Assembly (NCBI GenBank): GCA_902806205.1
Contig: CADCVR010000071.1
Span: 1-56,046 of the forward strand
DNA length: 56,046 nucleotides
Reading direction: 5' to 3'
Origin: an uncultured Solirubrobacteraceae bacterium
Lineage (GTDB): Bacteria > Actinomycetota > Thermoleophilia > Solirubrobacterales > Solirubrobacteraceae
Shown: piece after piece, positions 34,920 to 44,923 of the stretch
How positions within the stretch are numbered: the first letter of the stretch is position 1
Layout of the letters: every line of letters starts with the position of its first letter
Position numbers and translations under genes: made by a program
The notes under the pieces: generated by a model
Databases searched by the model: none
The model's input: only the letters and a program-made list of their open reading frames with translations
What the model was told of the DNA's origin: nothing

Positions 34920-35467
34920 TACCACTCGTCCTCGCGAGCGCGTCGCCGCAGCGCCTTGCCCTCCTGACCCAGCTCGGCGTCGCGTGCGAGGTGCGCCCCG
35001 CAGGGGTCGAGGAGCTCAGGTCCGGTGATCCGGAGGCCGTCGCGCTCGAGAACGCGCGGCGCAAGGCCGACGCGATCGCGGCGGGACTCGGTCGGGGTGC
35101 TGAGACCCGGGTCCTCGGTGTCGACACCGTGGTCGTCCTCGACGGTGAGATCCACGGCAAGCCCGAGGACGAGGCAGAGGCGGTCGCGACCCTCACGCAA
35201 CTCTCCGGGCGCACCCACCGGGTGATCTCCGGGCTCGTCCTGCGCCCCGGGGGCGAGCGCATCGCCGTCACGCGGGTGACCTTCCGGACGCTCGCCCACG
35301 ACCAGATCGCGCGGTATGTCGCCACGGGGGAGTGGCGCGGGCGCGCCGGGGGCTACGCGATCCAGGAGCGCGGCGCTTGGCTCGTCGAGCGCATCGAGGG
35401 CGACTACGCCAACGTCGTCGGTCTCCCGGTCGGGGCCTTGCTCGATCTCGCCCCCGACCTTCTCTGA
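34916..35467 (+). CDS. maf: Maf-family nucleotide pyrophosphatase
   Basis: About 183 residues; Maf proteins hydrolyse non-canonical or modified nucleoside triphosphates. The essential N-terminal motif [10 protein letters not shown] (usually ASASPRR) is read in frame from 34922, then [18 protein letters not shown] and [10 protein letters not shown], and a [27 protein letters not shown] block follows. The start is odd: no ATG, GTG or TTG precedes the motif in frame. A Shine-Dalgarno (GGAG, 34905-34908) is placed 7 nt before GTA at 34916; the next option is CTG at 34898. The GTG at 34991 would delete the catalytic motif. Coordinates are given from the GTA. Confidence 0.8.
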   Translation, partial: VVPLVLASASPQRLALLTQLGVACEVRPAGVEELRSGDPEAVALENARRKADAIAAGLGRGAETRVLGVDTVVVLDGEIHGKPEDEAEAVATLTQLSGRTHRVISGLVLRPGGERIAVTRVTFRTLAHDQIARYVATGEWRGRAGGYAIQERGAWLVERIEGDYANVVGLPVGALLDLAPDLL

Positions 35468-35481
35468 TCACGAGTTCCTAA

Positions 35482-36681
<1,200 letters not shown>

Positions 36682-36725
36682 GACGTGCCGCGTCACGCGC
36701 CCCCCACTTCGGAGCCTTTCCCCGC

Positions 36726-37586
36726 ATGCACGACAAGACCATCAGGCGCCGACGACTGGTCCTTCTGGGCCTCGTCGTCGGATCCCTGCTGCTGCTGACC
36801 GCCTCGTTCGGCGACTCGGCGGGCGGTGGCCTAGGCGCCATCCAGCGCGGTGCCTCGGCGGTCCTGACGCCGGTCCAGGAGGGCGCGAGCCGCGCGCTGA
36901 AACCCGTGCGCGACGGGGCCGGCTGGGTGGGAGACACCTTCGAGGCCAAGGGCAAGAACAAGGAGCTGCGCGGCGACCTCGCCGAGGCGCGCCAAGTGCG
37001 CGTCGACATCGACGCGCTCCGCCGGGAGAACGCGGAACTGCGCCGGATGCTCGACATGAACGAACGCCTCCAGATCCAGGACATGGGCTTGGTGGCCGCC
37101 CGCGTGATCACCCGTTCGCCCAACGTCATCAACCAGACCATCAAGGTCAACCAGGGCTCCGCCCAGGGCGTGGCCAAGGGCCAACCTGTGCTCACGGGCA
37201 GCGGCCTGGTCGGCACTGTCGACGCGGTGGGCCCGAACTTCGCGATCGTCGAACTCGTGACCGACGCGGACTTCGGCGCGGGCGCGAAGGTCTCCCAGAG
37301 CGGCATCCCGGGCGTCGTGACCCCCGCCGCCGGCGCGCCGCGCGAGCTGCGGATGGAGTACACCGAGGCGACCGACGACGTCCGTAGGGGCAACACGCTG
37401 GTCACCTCCGGCACCAGCGATCCGGAGTTCCCCTCGCCCTTCCCGCCCGACGTGCCGATCGGGCGGGTCATCGAGGTCGAGGATCCCGGGTCCGACAGCC
37501 AGGTCATCCACGTGCGCCCGTTCGTCGACGTCCGTGACGTGAACTTCGTCGAGATCGTCACCAAGATGGATCCGAGTCGCTCCTGA
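36726..37586 (+). CDS. mreC: Rod shape-determining protein MreC
   Basis: A 286-residue bitopic protein: a basic cytoplasmic start, one transmembrane helix (about 11-30 VLLGLVVGSLLLLTASFG), a coiled coil (about 70-115, ENAELRRMLDMNERL) and an extracytoplasmic beta domain (AARVITRSPNVINQTIKVNQGSAQGV, GLVGTVDAVGPN). It links MreB filaments to the PBP2-RodA synthase. The stop overlaps the mreD ATG (TGATG). Confidence 0.93.
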   Translation: MHDKTIRRRRLVLLGLVVGSLLLLTASFGDSAGGGLGAIQRGASAVLTPVQEGASRALKPVRDGAGWVGDTFEAKGKNKELRGDLAEARQVRVDIDALRRENAELRRMLDMNERLQIQDMGLVAARVITRSPNVINQTIKVNQGSAQGVAKGQPVLTGSGLVGTVDAVGPNFAIVELVTDADFGAGAKVSQSGIPGVVTPAAGAPRELRMEYTEATDDVRRGNTLVTSGTSDPEFPSPFPPDVPIGRVIEVEDPGSDSQVIHVRPFVDVRDVNFVEIVTKMDPSRS

Positions 37587-38152
37587 TGGCCACGTCGGCC
37601 GTCCTGCTCGTCCGGCTGGGCGCCCTCGGGCTGCTCGCCGTCGTGCTCCAGGTCTCCGCGGTCTCCCAGCTGACGGTCTTCGACACCAACGCCGACGTCG
37701 TGCCGCTCGTGGTGGCCTTCGCAGCGCTGCTCACCGGGGCCGTCCCCGGGGCGATCTTCGCCTTCGTGGCGGGCCTGTTCATCGACACCGCGCTCGTCGG
37801 GACGCTCGGCGTGAGCTCGCTCGTCTACGTCGCGATCGGGTATGGCGCGGGCCGCCTGCGTGAGCTGCGCGACCCGCAGTCGTCGCTGGTGCCGCTCGCG
37901 CTCGGGGCTGCCGCGAGCGCCGCCGCCGCCTTCGGCTTCGCCCTCGTGCAGTTCCTGCTCGGGGCCGAGGCGCCCGTCTCCTTCGAGCTCATCCGTCAGC
38001 TCGTCGTGGCCACGCTCGTGTCGACGCTGCTCGCGCTCCCGGTCTACGCTGGAGTGCGACGCGCACTGGTTCCGGCCCTTCCCGACGACCCGCGCCGCCG
38101 GCGGCGGCGGGCGTACACCACGGGCGGCCTGTCCCCGCTGAGTCGCCCATGA
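37586..38152 (+). CDS. mreD: Rod shape-determining protein MreD
   Basis: A 188-residue integral membrane protein with about five hydrophobic helices (for example LGALGLLAVVLQVSAVSQL and VPLVVAFAALLTGAVPGAIF). MreD is poorly conserved in sequence; the call rests on size, topology, the FVAGLFIDTALVGTLGVSSL region with the family's typical Gly-Leu-x-x-Asp, and the place between mreC and mrdA. The start shares a base with the mreC stop, and the stop overlaps the next ATG (ATGA). Confidence 0.9.
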   Translation: MATSAVLLVRLGALGLLAVVLQVSAVSQLTVFDTNADVVPLVVAFAALLTGAVPGAIFAFVAGLFIDTALVGTLGVSSLVYVAIGYGAGRLRELRDPQSSLVPLALGAAASAAAAFGFALVQFLLGAEAPVSFELIRQLVVATLVSTLLALPVYAGVRRALVPALPDDPRRRRRRAYTTGGLSPLSRP

Positions 38153-40221
38153 TCGAGCCCACCGCAGATCGCCGCGCCCCCATCTCACCGCAGCTCGCCG
38201 TCCGCGTGGCGATGCTCGGAACCGTCGCCCTCATCCTCTTCGGGGTCATCTTCTTCCGTCTGTGGTTCCTCCAAGTGCTCTCGGGCGACCAGTTCCTCGC
38301 CGAGGCGACGCAGAACCGGGTGCGCACGCAGCCTCAGCCGGCGCCGCGTGGCTTCATCGTCGACCGCGACGGCAACGTACTCGTCAAGAACCGCAAAGCG
38401 AACGTGCTCCAGCTCGACCCGCGCGAGATCCCGGAGGAGGAGCGCGCCCTGGCCGCCGAATGGGGCGCCAAGAAGATCGCCCGATCGCGCAGGCGCCCTG
38501 CGTTCCGGGGCCCCGAGGTCCCGATCCCTCCGCCGCCGCCCGCGCTGCGCGCGCGGTTCGCGCGTCTGCGGAAGGTCTCCGGGCTCAGCGTCGCCGAGAT
38601 CCAGGAGCTCGTGATCGTCGGGCTGTACGAGGAGCCCTTCCTGCCCGTGCGTCTCACCGAGGACGTCAAGCCGGCCGTCCGCCAGTACGTCGAGGAGCAC
38701 CGCGAGGATTTCCGCGGCCTCGACGTCCGCACGGTCTACCTGCGTGAGTACCCCAACGAGCAGGTCGGGGCCCAGCTCTTCGGCACGGTCGGGGAGATCA
38801 ATCCGGACCAGATCGGCGAGGAGCGCTACCGCGGCGTGCGGGCCGGCGGAATCGTCGGGCAGGGGGGCCTCGAGCGCACCTACGACGAGTACCTGCGCGG
38901 CAAGGACGGCGTGGAGCGCATCTTCGTCGACGCCGCCGGCCAGCCGATCGCCACCGAACGATCGCAGCGCGGCCGGAGCGGGCGTCAGCTGCGGACCTCG
39001 ATCGACTCGAAGCTGCAGAAGGCCGCCCAGGCCGCGCTGGCGCGGGCGGGGCGCGGCAAGCCGGGAGCGTTCGTGGCGATGGACCCGTACACGGGCGAGG
39101 TCTTCGCGATGGGCTCGGCGCCGACGTTCGACCCGAACGAGCTCGCCAGGCCGCTCACCAAGAAGCGCGCGGCCGAGCTCTACGGCCCGGACTCCGACGC
39201 CCCGCTGGTCAACCGCGCCGTCTCGTCGCAGTACTCCACGGGCTCGACCTTCAAGCCGGTGACGGCCCTCGCGGCCCTGGCCGCCGGCGTGACGTCCCCG
39301 GGCCGCTCCGTGTTGGACCAGGGCAAGATCCAGCTCTTTCCGGGCAAGGCGGGGGTCCGCCAGAACGCGGGGGCCACGCCGTACGGGCCGGTCGACCTCC
39401 GTCGAGCCCTGTCGGTCTCCTCGGACATCTACTTCTACGTGGTGGGCAAGGGGATCTACTACTCCGAGCAGAGTCGCGCGCTGCAGTCCTGGGCCCGGCG
39501 GCTCGGCTTCGGCCGCCTGACCGGCGTGGACACCGGGGCCGAGACCAAGGGGGTCGTCCCGAGCCGCGCCTGGCGCGACGGCCTCAACGAGAAGGAGGCC
39601 GACTGCCGCGCGGGGAGGAAGTTCCCCTCGGGGGACCGAAAGCCCGAGGGTGCGCCCTGCGGCATCGCCGACGGGACGAACCGGCCCTACAGCGCGGGGG
39701 ACAACGTCAACCTTGCCATCGGGCAGGGCGACCTGCAGGCGACGCCGATGCAGGTGGCGCTCTCCTACGCGGCGATCGCCACGGGCGGGAGGGTCCCGAC
39801 ACCGCACCTCGGCTTGCGCATCGAGGACGAGCAGGGCAAGCTGATCCAGAAGCTCAAGCCGAAGCCCGCGCGCACCGTCGCGCTGCCCGACGCCGGGCTG
39901 CAGGCGATCCGCGACGGCCTGCGCTCCGCGGCGAGCGAGCCCGGAGGGACCTCGACCGACGTCTTCGCGGGCTGGGATCACGGGCGCTGGCCCGTCCACG
40001 GCAAGACCGGGACGGCCCAGACCTCCAAGGGCGACCAGTCGTGGTACGCGGCCTACGTCCCGCGGACGCCGACGAACACGCGCCCGCTGCTCGTGGTGGC
40101 GACCGTCGAGCGCGGCGGCTTCGGCGCGGAGGCCGCCGCGCCGCTCGCGCGCCAGATCTTCTCGCAGTGGTACACGAAGAACCTCGGTGAGTTCAAGGCC
40201 GGGGAGAACGCGACGCGATGA
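38149..40221 (+). CDS. mrdA: Penicillin-binding protein 2 (elongation transpeptidase)
   Basis: A 690-residue class B penicillin-binding protein, the transpeptidase partner of RodA. It has a cytoplasmic start, one transmembrane helix (about 23-45), a pedestal domain, and a transpeptidase domain from about residue 290. Active-site motifs are Ser366-Thr-Phe-Lys369, Ser424-Ser-Asp426 (an SxD form of the SxN box) and Lys619-Thr-Gly621. It is co-transcribed and overlaps both neighbours by ATGA. Confidence 0.95.
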   Translation: MIEPTADRRAPISPQLAVRVAMLGTVALILFGVIFFRLWFLQVLSGDQFLAEATQNRVRTQPQPAPRGFIVDRDGNVLVKNRKANVLQLDPREIPEEERALAAEWGAKKIARSRRRPAFRGPEVPIPPPPPALRARFARLRKVSGLSVAEIQELVIVGLYEEPFLPVRLTEDVKPAVRQYVEEHREDFRGLDVRTVYLREYPNEQVGAQLFGTVGEINPDQIGEERYRGVRAGGIVGQGGLERTYDEYLRGKDGVERIFVDAAGQPIATERSQRGRSGRQLRTSIDSKLQKAAQAALARAGRGKPGAFVAMDPYTGEVFAMGSAPTFDPNELARPLTKKRAAELYGPDSDAPLVNRAVSSQYSTGSTFKPVTALAALAAGVTSPGRSVLDQGKIQLFPGKAGVRQNAGATPYGPVDLRRALSVSSDIYFYVVGKGIYYSEQSRALQSWARRLGFGRLTGVDTGAETKGVVPSRAWRDGLNEKEADCRAGRKFPSGDRKPEGAPCGIADGTNRPYSAGDNVNLAIGQGDLQATPMQVALSYAAIATGGRVPTPHLGLRIEDEQGKLIQKLKPKPARTVALPDAGLQAIRDGLRSAASEPGGTSTDVFAGWDHGRWPVHGKTGTAQTSKGDQSWYAAYVPRTPTNTRPLLVVATVERGGFGAEAAAPLARQIFSQWYTKNLGEFKAGENATR

Positions 40222-41423
40222 GCGCCACGATCTCGCCGCCGCCGTCGCAGGAGCCCGGCCGCTTCGGCGGCGGCGGGCTCGGGCGCAGCGCGCTCGGCCT
40301 GCCCTTCGACTTCGTGATGCTCGTCGCCGTCATCGGGATCTGCGCCTGCTCGCTCGTGACGCTCAAGACCGTCGAGGTGCCGGGCTATCCCGCCGGGTTC
40401 TTCATGTGGCGCCAGGCCGTCTACTTCGGGTTCGGCGCGGTCATCGCCCTCGTCCTCTCCCGGGTCGACTACTCCCGGCTGCGCGAGCTCAAGTGGGGCC
40501 TCTACGTGCTCATGCTCGCCGGGTTGCTGGCCGTCATGGCCTTCGGCAGCGTCACGCGCGGCTCGCGCCGGGCGATCCAGCTGCCCTTCTTCTCCTTCCA
40601 GGCCTCCGAGCTCGGCAAGATCCTCATCGTCGTGGTGCTCTCGGCGTTCATCGTCGACCGCGCCCGCCGCCTCTCGGAGCGGGACACGACCGCGCGCACG
40701 ATGCTGCTCGCGCTCGTACCGGCCGCGCTCGTCATGCTCCAGCCCGACCTGGGCTCCGCCCTGGTCTACATCGCCATCGTGATGACGGTGCTCTTCGTCG
40801 CCGGGATCCCCGGCCGGCAGTTCGCCGGCCTCGGGGCCCTTGGGACGATCGCGATCGTCTTCGTCCTCGTCGCGGCGCCGGCCGCCGGCGTCGAGGTGCT
40901 GCACGACTACCAGAAGGAGCGCCTCACGGCGTTCCTCAACCCGACCAGCGACCCGAGCGACGCGGGCTATCAGCAGAACCAGTCGCGCATCGCGATCGGC
41001 TCGGGGGAGAAGATCGGACGGGGGGAGGCGGCCACGCAGACGCGTGACAACTTCCTTCCCGAGAACCACACCGACTTCGCCTTCGCGGCGCTCGGCGAGC
41101 GTTACGGCTTCGTCGGCGCCGCCATCCTGCTGTCGTTCTACTCCCTGCTGATCTGGCGAACGCTGCTCGCGTTGACGCTGGCCAAGAACCTGTTCGGCGC
41201 GATCGTCGCCGGCGGCATCCTCGCGATGCTGCTCTTCCAGGTCTTCGTCAACGTCGGGATGAACGTCGGGATCATGCCCATCACCGGGATCCCGCTGCCG
41301 CTCATGAGCTACGGCGGCTCCTCGGTGATCACCACTTTCGTGGCCATCGGCCTGCTGCTGTCGATTCACGCGCAAGGGCGCGCTGCGACAGCCGGCAAGG
41401 GCCGTGTGCTCGGATTCACCTAA
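40218..41423 (+). CDS. rodA: Peptidoglycan glycosyltransferase RodA
   Basis: A 401-residue SEDS-family enzyme with about ten transmembrane helices that polymerises lipid II during elongation. Family motifs: FQASELGKI (about 130-138), LQPDLGSALVY (about 174-184), the large loop with ENHTDFAFAALGERYGF (about 281-297) including the catalytic Asp, and the C-terminal PITGIPLPLMSYGGSS. It belongs to the same operon as mrdA, with an ATGA overlap. It is distinguished from FtsW by the neighbourhood. Confidence 0.95.
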   Translation: MSATISPPPSQEPGRFGGGGLGRSALGLPFDFVMLVAVIGICACSLVTLKTVEVPGYPAGFFMWRQAVYFGFGAVIALVLSRVDYSRLRELKWGLYVLMLAGLLAVMAFGSVTRGSRRAIQLPFFSFQASELGKILIVVVLSAFIVDRARRLSERDTTARTMLLALVPAALVMLQPDLGSALVYIAIVMTVLFVAGIPGRQFAGLGALGTIAIVFVLVAAPAAGVEVLHDYQKERLTAFLNPTSDPSDAGYQQNQSRIAIGSGEKIGRGEAATQTRDNFLPENHTDFAFAALGERYGFVGAAILLSFYSLLIWRTLLALTLAKNLFGAIVAGGILAMLLFQVFVNVGMNVGIMPITGIPLPLMSYGGSSVITTFVAIGLLLSIHAQGRAATAGKGRVLGFT

Positions 41424-41439
41424 AAGGACTGATCTTAAA

Positions 41440-43395
41440 TTGAAGAAGCAACTGCTCGTCAGCGTGGACCGCGGCGAGACCCGGGTGGCCCTCATGGAGG
41501 CGACCGGTACACCGGACTCCGCCGCGGCCAAGCCCGTGACCAGGCCCACCACCCGGGGGCGCACCAAGCAGGTCGAGATGGCCGAGGGCTACCGGGTCGC
41601 GGAGCTCTACTTCGAGCGCCGGGGTAACCGCTCCATCGTCGGCAACATCTACAAGGGCAAGGTCGACAACGTCCTGCCCGGGCTGGAAGCGGCGTTCGTC
41701 GACATCGGCCTGGACAAGAACGGCTTCCTGCACGTCGACGAGATCGTGCTGCCCGGCGTCGAGATCCCGCGCCGTGGCCGGGGGGGCGCCAACGGCAAGG
41801 ACGGACAGCCCGGCAAGAAGATCTCCGATCTGCTCAAGCCGGGTCAGGAGATCGTCGTGCAGGTCGTCAAGGACCCGCTGAAGACCAAGGGCGCCCGGCT
41901 CTCGATGGAGCTGACGATCGCCGGCCGTTACATGGTCTACACCCCTACGGGCGAGGGGATCGGTGTCTCCAAGCGCCTCGACGACAAGGAGCGCGAGCGC
42001 CTGCGTCGCGAGGCCAAGTCGCTCGAGATGCCGTCGGGCGGCGCGATCATCCGCACGGCGGCCCACGGGGCGAAGCGCTCGGACTTCGAGCGCGAGATGC
42101 TCTACCTGCACAAGCTGCACGAAGTGCTGCTCCGGCGCGTGGAGACGACTCCGGCGCCCGGACTGGTCTTCCAGGAGGCCGACCTGTCGGTGCGCGTGGT
42201 GCGCGACATCTTCGCCGCCCACTTCGAGCGGGCGATCGTCGACGACCCGAAGCAGCATCAGCGCCTGGTCTCGTTCTTCACGCGCACCGCGCCGGAGCTC
42301 GTCGACCGGGTCGAGCTGTGGCAGGACTCCACCCCGCTGCTGGAGGCCTACGGCGTCGAGAAGACGATCGACGGCCTGTTCTCCAAGCGCGTCGACCTGC
42401 CCTCGGGCGGCTATCTGATCATCGAGTACACCGAGGCGCTCACGGTCATCGACGTCAACTCGGGCTCCTTCATCGGCCGCGGCAAGCAGGCACGCCTCGA
42501 GGACACGATCACCAGAACGAACCTCGAGGCGGCCGAGGAGGTCGTCAACCAGCTGCGGCTGCGTGACATCGGCGGGATCATCGTCATCGACTTCATCGAC
42601 ATGGCCCGCGCGCGCAACCGCGACGCCGTCCTCAAGACGCTGCGCAACTCGCTCGACGACGACCGCACGAAGACCTTCACCGCCGAGATCTCCCGGCTCG
42701 GCCTCGTCGAGATGACCCGCCAGAACGTCACGGAGGGCGTTCGCGAAGTCATGTCGCGCCCGTGCCCGACGTGCGACGGCGAAGGGGTCATCCGCTCGGA
42801 GGCGACGATCGCCATCGAGTTCGAGCGCCGCCTGCGCGACCTGGCCGCCCGCGCGCCGCGGGGCGTCGAGGCGTTCCTCGTGCGCATGCATCCCGCCGTC
42901 TCGAGTGAGTTCACCGGGCAGGGAGCTCGCGTGCTCCGCCAGCTCGAGACCGAGACCGGCATGTTCTTTCACTTCACGGGCACCGAGGGGCTCCCGCTCG
43001 ACCACTTCGACGTGGTCAAGCAGGGCGTCGACGACGAGATCCTCGAGGAGGCGGTGCCGTTCCGCGAAGGGGACGAGGTGCTCGTGCAGATCGTCGAGCC
43101 GCACATGTACAACGTCGACGACGCGGTGGCCAAGATCGACGGGTACATCATCTCCGTGGAGGAGGGTGGGCGCTTCGTCGGCTCCAAGCGACTCGTGCGC
43201 ATCGAGGAGGCCGGCCGGACCGCCGCGGTGGCCGTGCTGGTCGGCGGCGATTCCCCCGGTGCGGACGCGGCGCAGGGCGTGGAGGCGGACGGCTCCCGCG
43301 GCGACGAGGCGGTAGACTCCACGTCCCGGCGCCGCGGCCGTAGAGGTGGGCGGCGCCGTTCGGCTGCCACGGCCGAAGCGACCTCACCCGAGTAA
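41440..43395 (+). CDS. rng: Ribonuclease E/G family protein
   Basis: A 651-residue endoribonuclease of the RNase E/G family, processing rRNA and degrading mRNA. The N-terminal S1-containing region has GNIYKGKVDNVLPGLEAAFVDIG. Catalytic magnesium ligands are Asp338 (VIDVNSGSF) and Asp384 (IDFIDM). The zinc link CPTC (Cys442, Cys445) joins protomers. A C-terminal extension after about residue 490 holds a TRAM-like segment (VPFREGDEVLVQIVEPHMYN) and an Arg-rich tail (RRRGRRGGRRR) likely to bind RNA. TTG at 41440 is chosen because it gives LKKQLLVSVDRGETRVA and follows aaaagga. The gene could equally be called rne. Confidence 0.92.
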   Translation: MKKQLLVSVDRGETRVALMEATGTPDSAAAKPVTRPTTRGRTKQVEMAEGYRVAELYFERRGNRSIVGNIYKGKVDNVLPGLEAAFVDIGLDKNGFLHVDEIVLPGVEIPRRGRGGANGKDGQPGKKISDLLKPGQEIVVQVVKDPLKTKGARLSMELTIAGRYMVYTPTGEGIGVSKRLDDKERERLRREAKSLEMPSGGAIIRTAAHGAKRSDFEREMLYLHKLHEVLLRRVETTPAPGLVFQEADLSVRVVRDIFAAHFERAIVDDPKQHQRLVSFFTRTAPELVDRVELWQDSTPLLEAYGVEKTIDGLFSKRVDLPSGGYLIIEYTEALTVIDVNSGSFIGRGKQARLEDTITRTNLEAAEEVVNQLRLRDIGGIIVIDFIDMARARNRDAVLKTLRNSLDDDRTKTFTAEISRLGLVEMTRQNVTEGVREVMSRPCPTCDGEGVIRSEATIAIEFERRLRDLAARAPRGVEAFLVRMHPAVSSEFTGQGARVLRQLETETGMFFHFTGTEGLPLDHFDVVKQGVDDEILEEAVPFREGDEVLVQIVEPHMYNVDDAVAKIDGYIISVEEGGRFVGSKRLVRIEEAGRTAAVAVLVGGDSPGADAAQGVEADGSRGDEAVDSTSRRRGRRGGRRRSAATAEATSPE

Positions 43396-43403
43396 GGCCC
43401 TTC

Positions 43404-43712
43404 ATGTACGCAATCGTCAAGACCGGCGGCAAGCAGTATCGCGTCGAGCAGGGTCAGACCCTGCTCGTCGAGCGCCTGCCCGAGGAGGCCGGCGCCAGCG
43501 TCGCCCTCCAGCCGCTGCTCGTCGCCGGCGACACGTCCGTCTTCGACGAGGCCGGCCTGGCCGGCGCGTCGGTCGATGCACGGATCGTCGAGCACCTCCG
43601 CGGCCCCAAGCTGCGCGTCTTCAAGTTCAAGCCGAAGCGCGGCTACAAGCGCCGGACGGGCCACCGTCAGGAGCTCACGCGCATCGAGATCACCTCCATC
43701 AAGGGGCAGTAG
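43404..43712 (+). CDS. rplU: 50S ribosomal protein bL21
   Basis: The 102-residue large-subunit protein. It starts MYAIVKTGGKQYRVEQGQ, has the AGASVDARIVEHLRGPKLRVFKFKPK core with KRGYKRRTGHRQ and ends TSIKGQ. It sits 8 nt after the RNase E/G gene and 3 nt before rpmA, the usual rplU-rpmA-obg order. Confidence 0.98.
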   Translation: MYAIVKTGGKQYRVEQGQTLLVERLPEEAGASVALQPLLVAGDTSVFDEAGLAGASVDARIVEHLRGPKLRVFKFKPKRGYKRRTGHRQELTRIEITSIKGQ

Positions 43713-43715
43713 ACA

Positions 43716-44021
43716 ATGGCGCACAAGAAGGGGCTCGGCTCCTCCCGCAACGGCCGCGACTCCAACTCGCAGCGCCTCGGCGTCAAGAAGTTCGCCGGCG
43801 AGGTCGTCACGGGCGGAGAGATCATCGTGCGCCAGCGCGGCTCGCGCTTCAAGGCGGGTGAGGGCGTCGGCATGGGCAAGGACGACACGCTGTTCGCCAA
43901 GGCCCCCGGCTTCCTCGAGTTCACCGAGGGTCGCCGCGGCCGCGTGGTCAACGTCGTCTCCGCCGACGCGCAGGCGAAGGCCGAGGCCGACCGCGAGACC
44001 GCCGCCGGCCCGTCGAAGTAG
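43716..44021 (+). CDS. rpmA: 50S ribosomal protein bL27
   Basis: The 101-residue large-subunit protein that reaches the peptidyl transferase centre. The N-terminus [20 protein letters not shown] is canonical and lacks the cleavable Firmicutes extension. [19 protein letters not shown] and [14 protein letters not shown] follow. The C-terminal ~18 residues are an Ala/Glu-rich extension. Confidence 0.98.
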   Translation: MAHKKGLGSSRNGRDSNSQRLGVKKFAGEVVTGGEIIVRQRGSRFKAGEGVGMGKDDTLFAKAPGFLEFTEGRRGRVVNVVSADAQAKAEADRETAAGPSK

Positions 44022-44034
44022 CAGCGTCCCCGTC

Positions 44035-44424
44035 ATGCCCTCCCCGACCGCGCTGTCGACCCTCATGGCCGCGGGGCGCGTCGGTGTCGGAGCCGCACTG
44101 CTCGCCGCCCCCGACCAAGTCGCGCGACCGTTTCTCGGCGCGCCCGCCGAGAGCGGTGGCGGCGGCGTGGCCGTCCGCGCGTTCGGTGGCCGCGACCTGG
44201 TGCTCGGCGCGGTGACCGCCGCGTCGCTCTCGGGGCGGCTGGGCGAGGGTACGGCCCCCACGCTCGTCGCCGCGAGCGGCCTGTGCGACCTCGTCGACGG
44301 CGTGGCCCTGCTCGCCGCGCGCAAGGACCTCCCGGCCGCCGGCGCCGCGGCGGGCGTCTTCGCGTTCGGTTCGGCGCTGCTCGGCTTCGCGCTCGCGCGT
44401 CGCCTGCGCGCGGGCGCGACCTGA
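44035..44424 (+). CDS. Hypothetical membrane protein
   Basis: A 129-residue protein with three or four short hydrophobic segments (LMAAGRVGVGAALLAAP; GGRDLVLGAVTAASL; VAASGLCDLVDGVALLAA; AGVFAFGSALLGFALARR). The VRAFGGRDLVLGA motif is shared by small actinobacterial membrane proteins of unknown function. It follows rpmA by 13 nt and probably belongs to the same transcript, separating rpmA from obg together with two minus-strand genes. Confidence 0.65.
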   Translation: MPSPTALSTLMAAGRVGVGAALLAAPDQVARPFLGAPAESGGGGVAVRAFGGRDLVLGAVTAASLSGRLGEGTAPTLVAASGLCDLVDGVALLAARKDLPAAGAAAGVFAFGSALLGFALARRLRAGAT

Positions 44425-44496
44425 GGCGTCGCGGACGGCCGAGCGCCTGATGGCGCCCACCCCTCGGGCACGAACCGGCGTTCGAGCCGGCCCGGT

Positions 44497-44922
44497 TCAG
44501 CGGCCCACCGTGCGGCGCTTGGCCCGATGCCATGCCCGCCGCACGACCGGGCCGCTCGCGGCGTGAGCGGCGAGCAGTCCCGTGGTGGGCACGAGCAGGA
44601 TCGCCGGCCAGAAGAACCCCTCGCCCGCCAGGGCCCAGACGCCGACCGCGGCGCCGTTGCCGCCCGCGTAGGCGGCGGCGTGCAACCCCAGCGCGGCACG
44701 GTGGAGGCGGCCGAGCGTCCCGGGTGCGGGCCGTGGCGGCGTGAGCGGGAGGCCGCGCCGCGCGGCGCGCAACTCGAGCGACGTGCGCGCCGCGAGGACG
44801 AGATCGAGGCGCTCTTCGAGCTCGTCGTGGTCGATCCGGCCCGCGGCGTGCGCCTCGCGCAGCGCTCGGGCGCACCGCTCGCGGTCGGCCTCCGACACGA
44901 GAGTCCGGGCGGGGAGGGCCAA
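44497..44922 (-). CDS. DUF1707 (SHOCT-like) membrane protein
   Basis: A 141-residue protein with an N-terminal DUF1707 domain (VSEADRERCARALREAHAAGRI, DELEERLDLVLAARTSLEL, about residues 9-50), then a two-helix membrane hairpin (about 88-125, FFWPAILLVPTTGLLAA) and a basic tail. The start is TTG 44922, 1 nt beyond the stop of the SDR gene, with aggga 7 nt before it; GTG at 44898 is an alternative. It is co-transcribed with the SDR gene. DUF1707 proteins have no assigned activity. Confidence 0.75.
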   Translation of the reverse strand: MALPARTLVSEADRERCARALREAHAAGRIDHDELEERLDLVLAARTSLELRAARRGLPLTPPRPAPGTLGRLHRAALGLHAAAYAGGNGAAVGVWALAGEGFFWPAILLVPTTGLLAAHAASGPVVRRAWHRAKRRTVGR

Positions 44923-44923
44923 G

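Noticed and set aside
34991-35467. Maf starting at GTG 34991
   Set aside because: It would delete the [10 protein letters not shown] motif, which is in frame directly upstream.
38185-39999. A 604-codon open frame antisense to mrdA
   Set aside because: A mirror frame of a highly conserved gene; no domain recognisable.
41404-41439. GTG 41404 as the start of the RNase E/G gene
   Set aside because: It overlaps rodA and adds residues absent from the family. TTG 41440 follows aaaagga and gives the typical KKQLLVSVDRGETRV start.
41416-43104. A 562-codon open frame antisense to the RNase E/G gene
   Set aside because: Same reasoning: a reverse shadow of a clearly identified gene.
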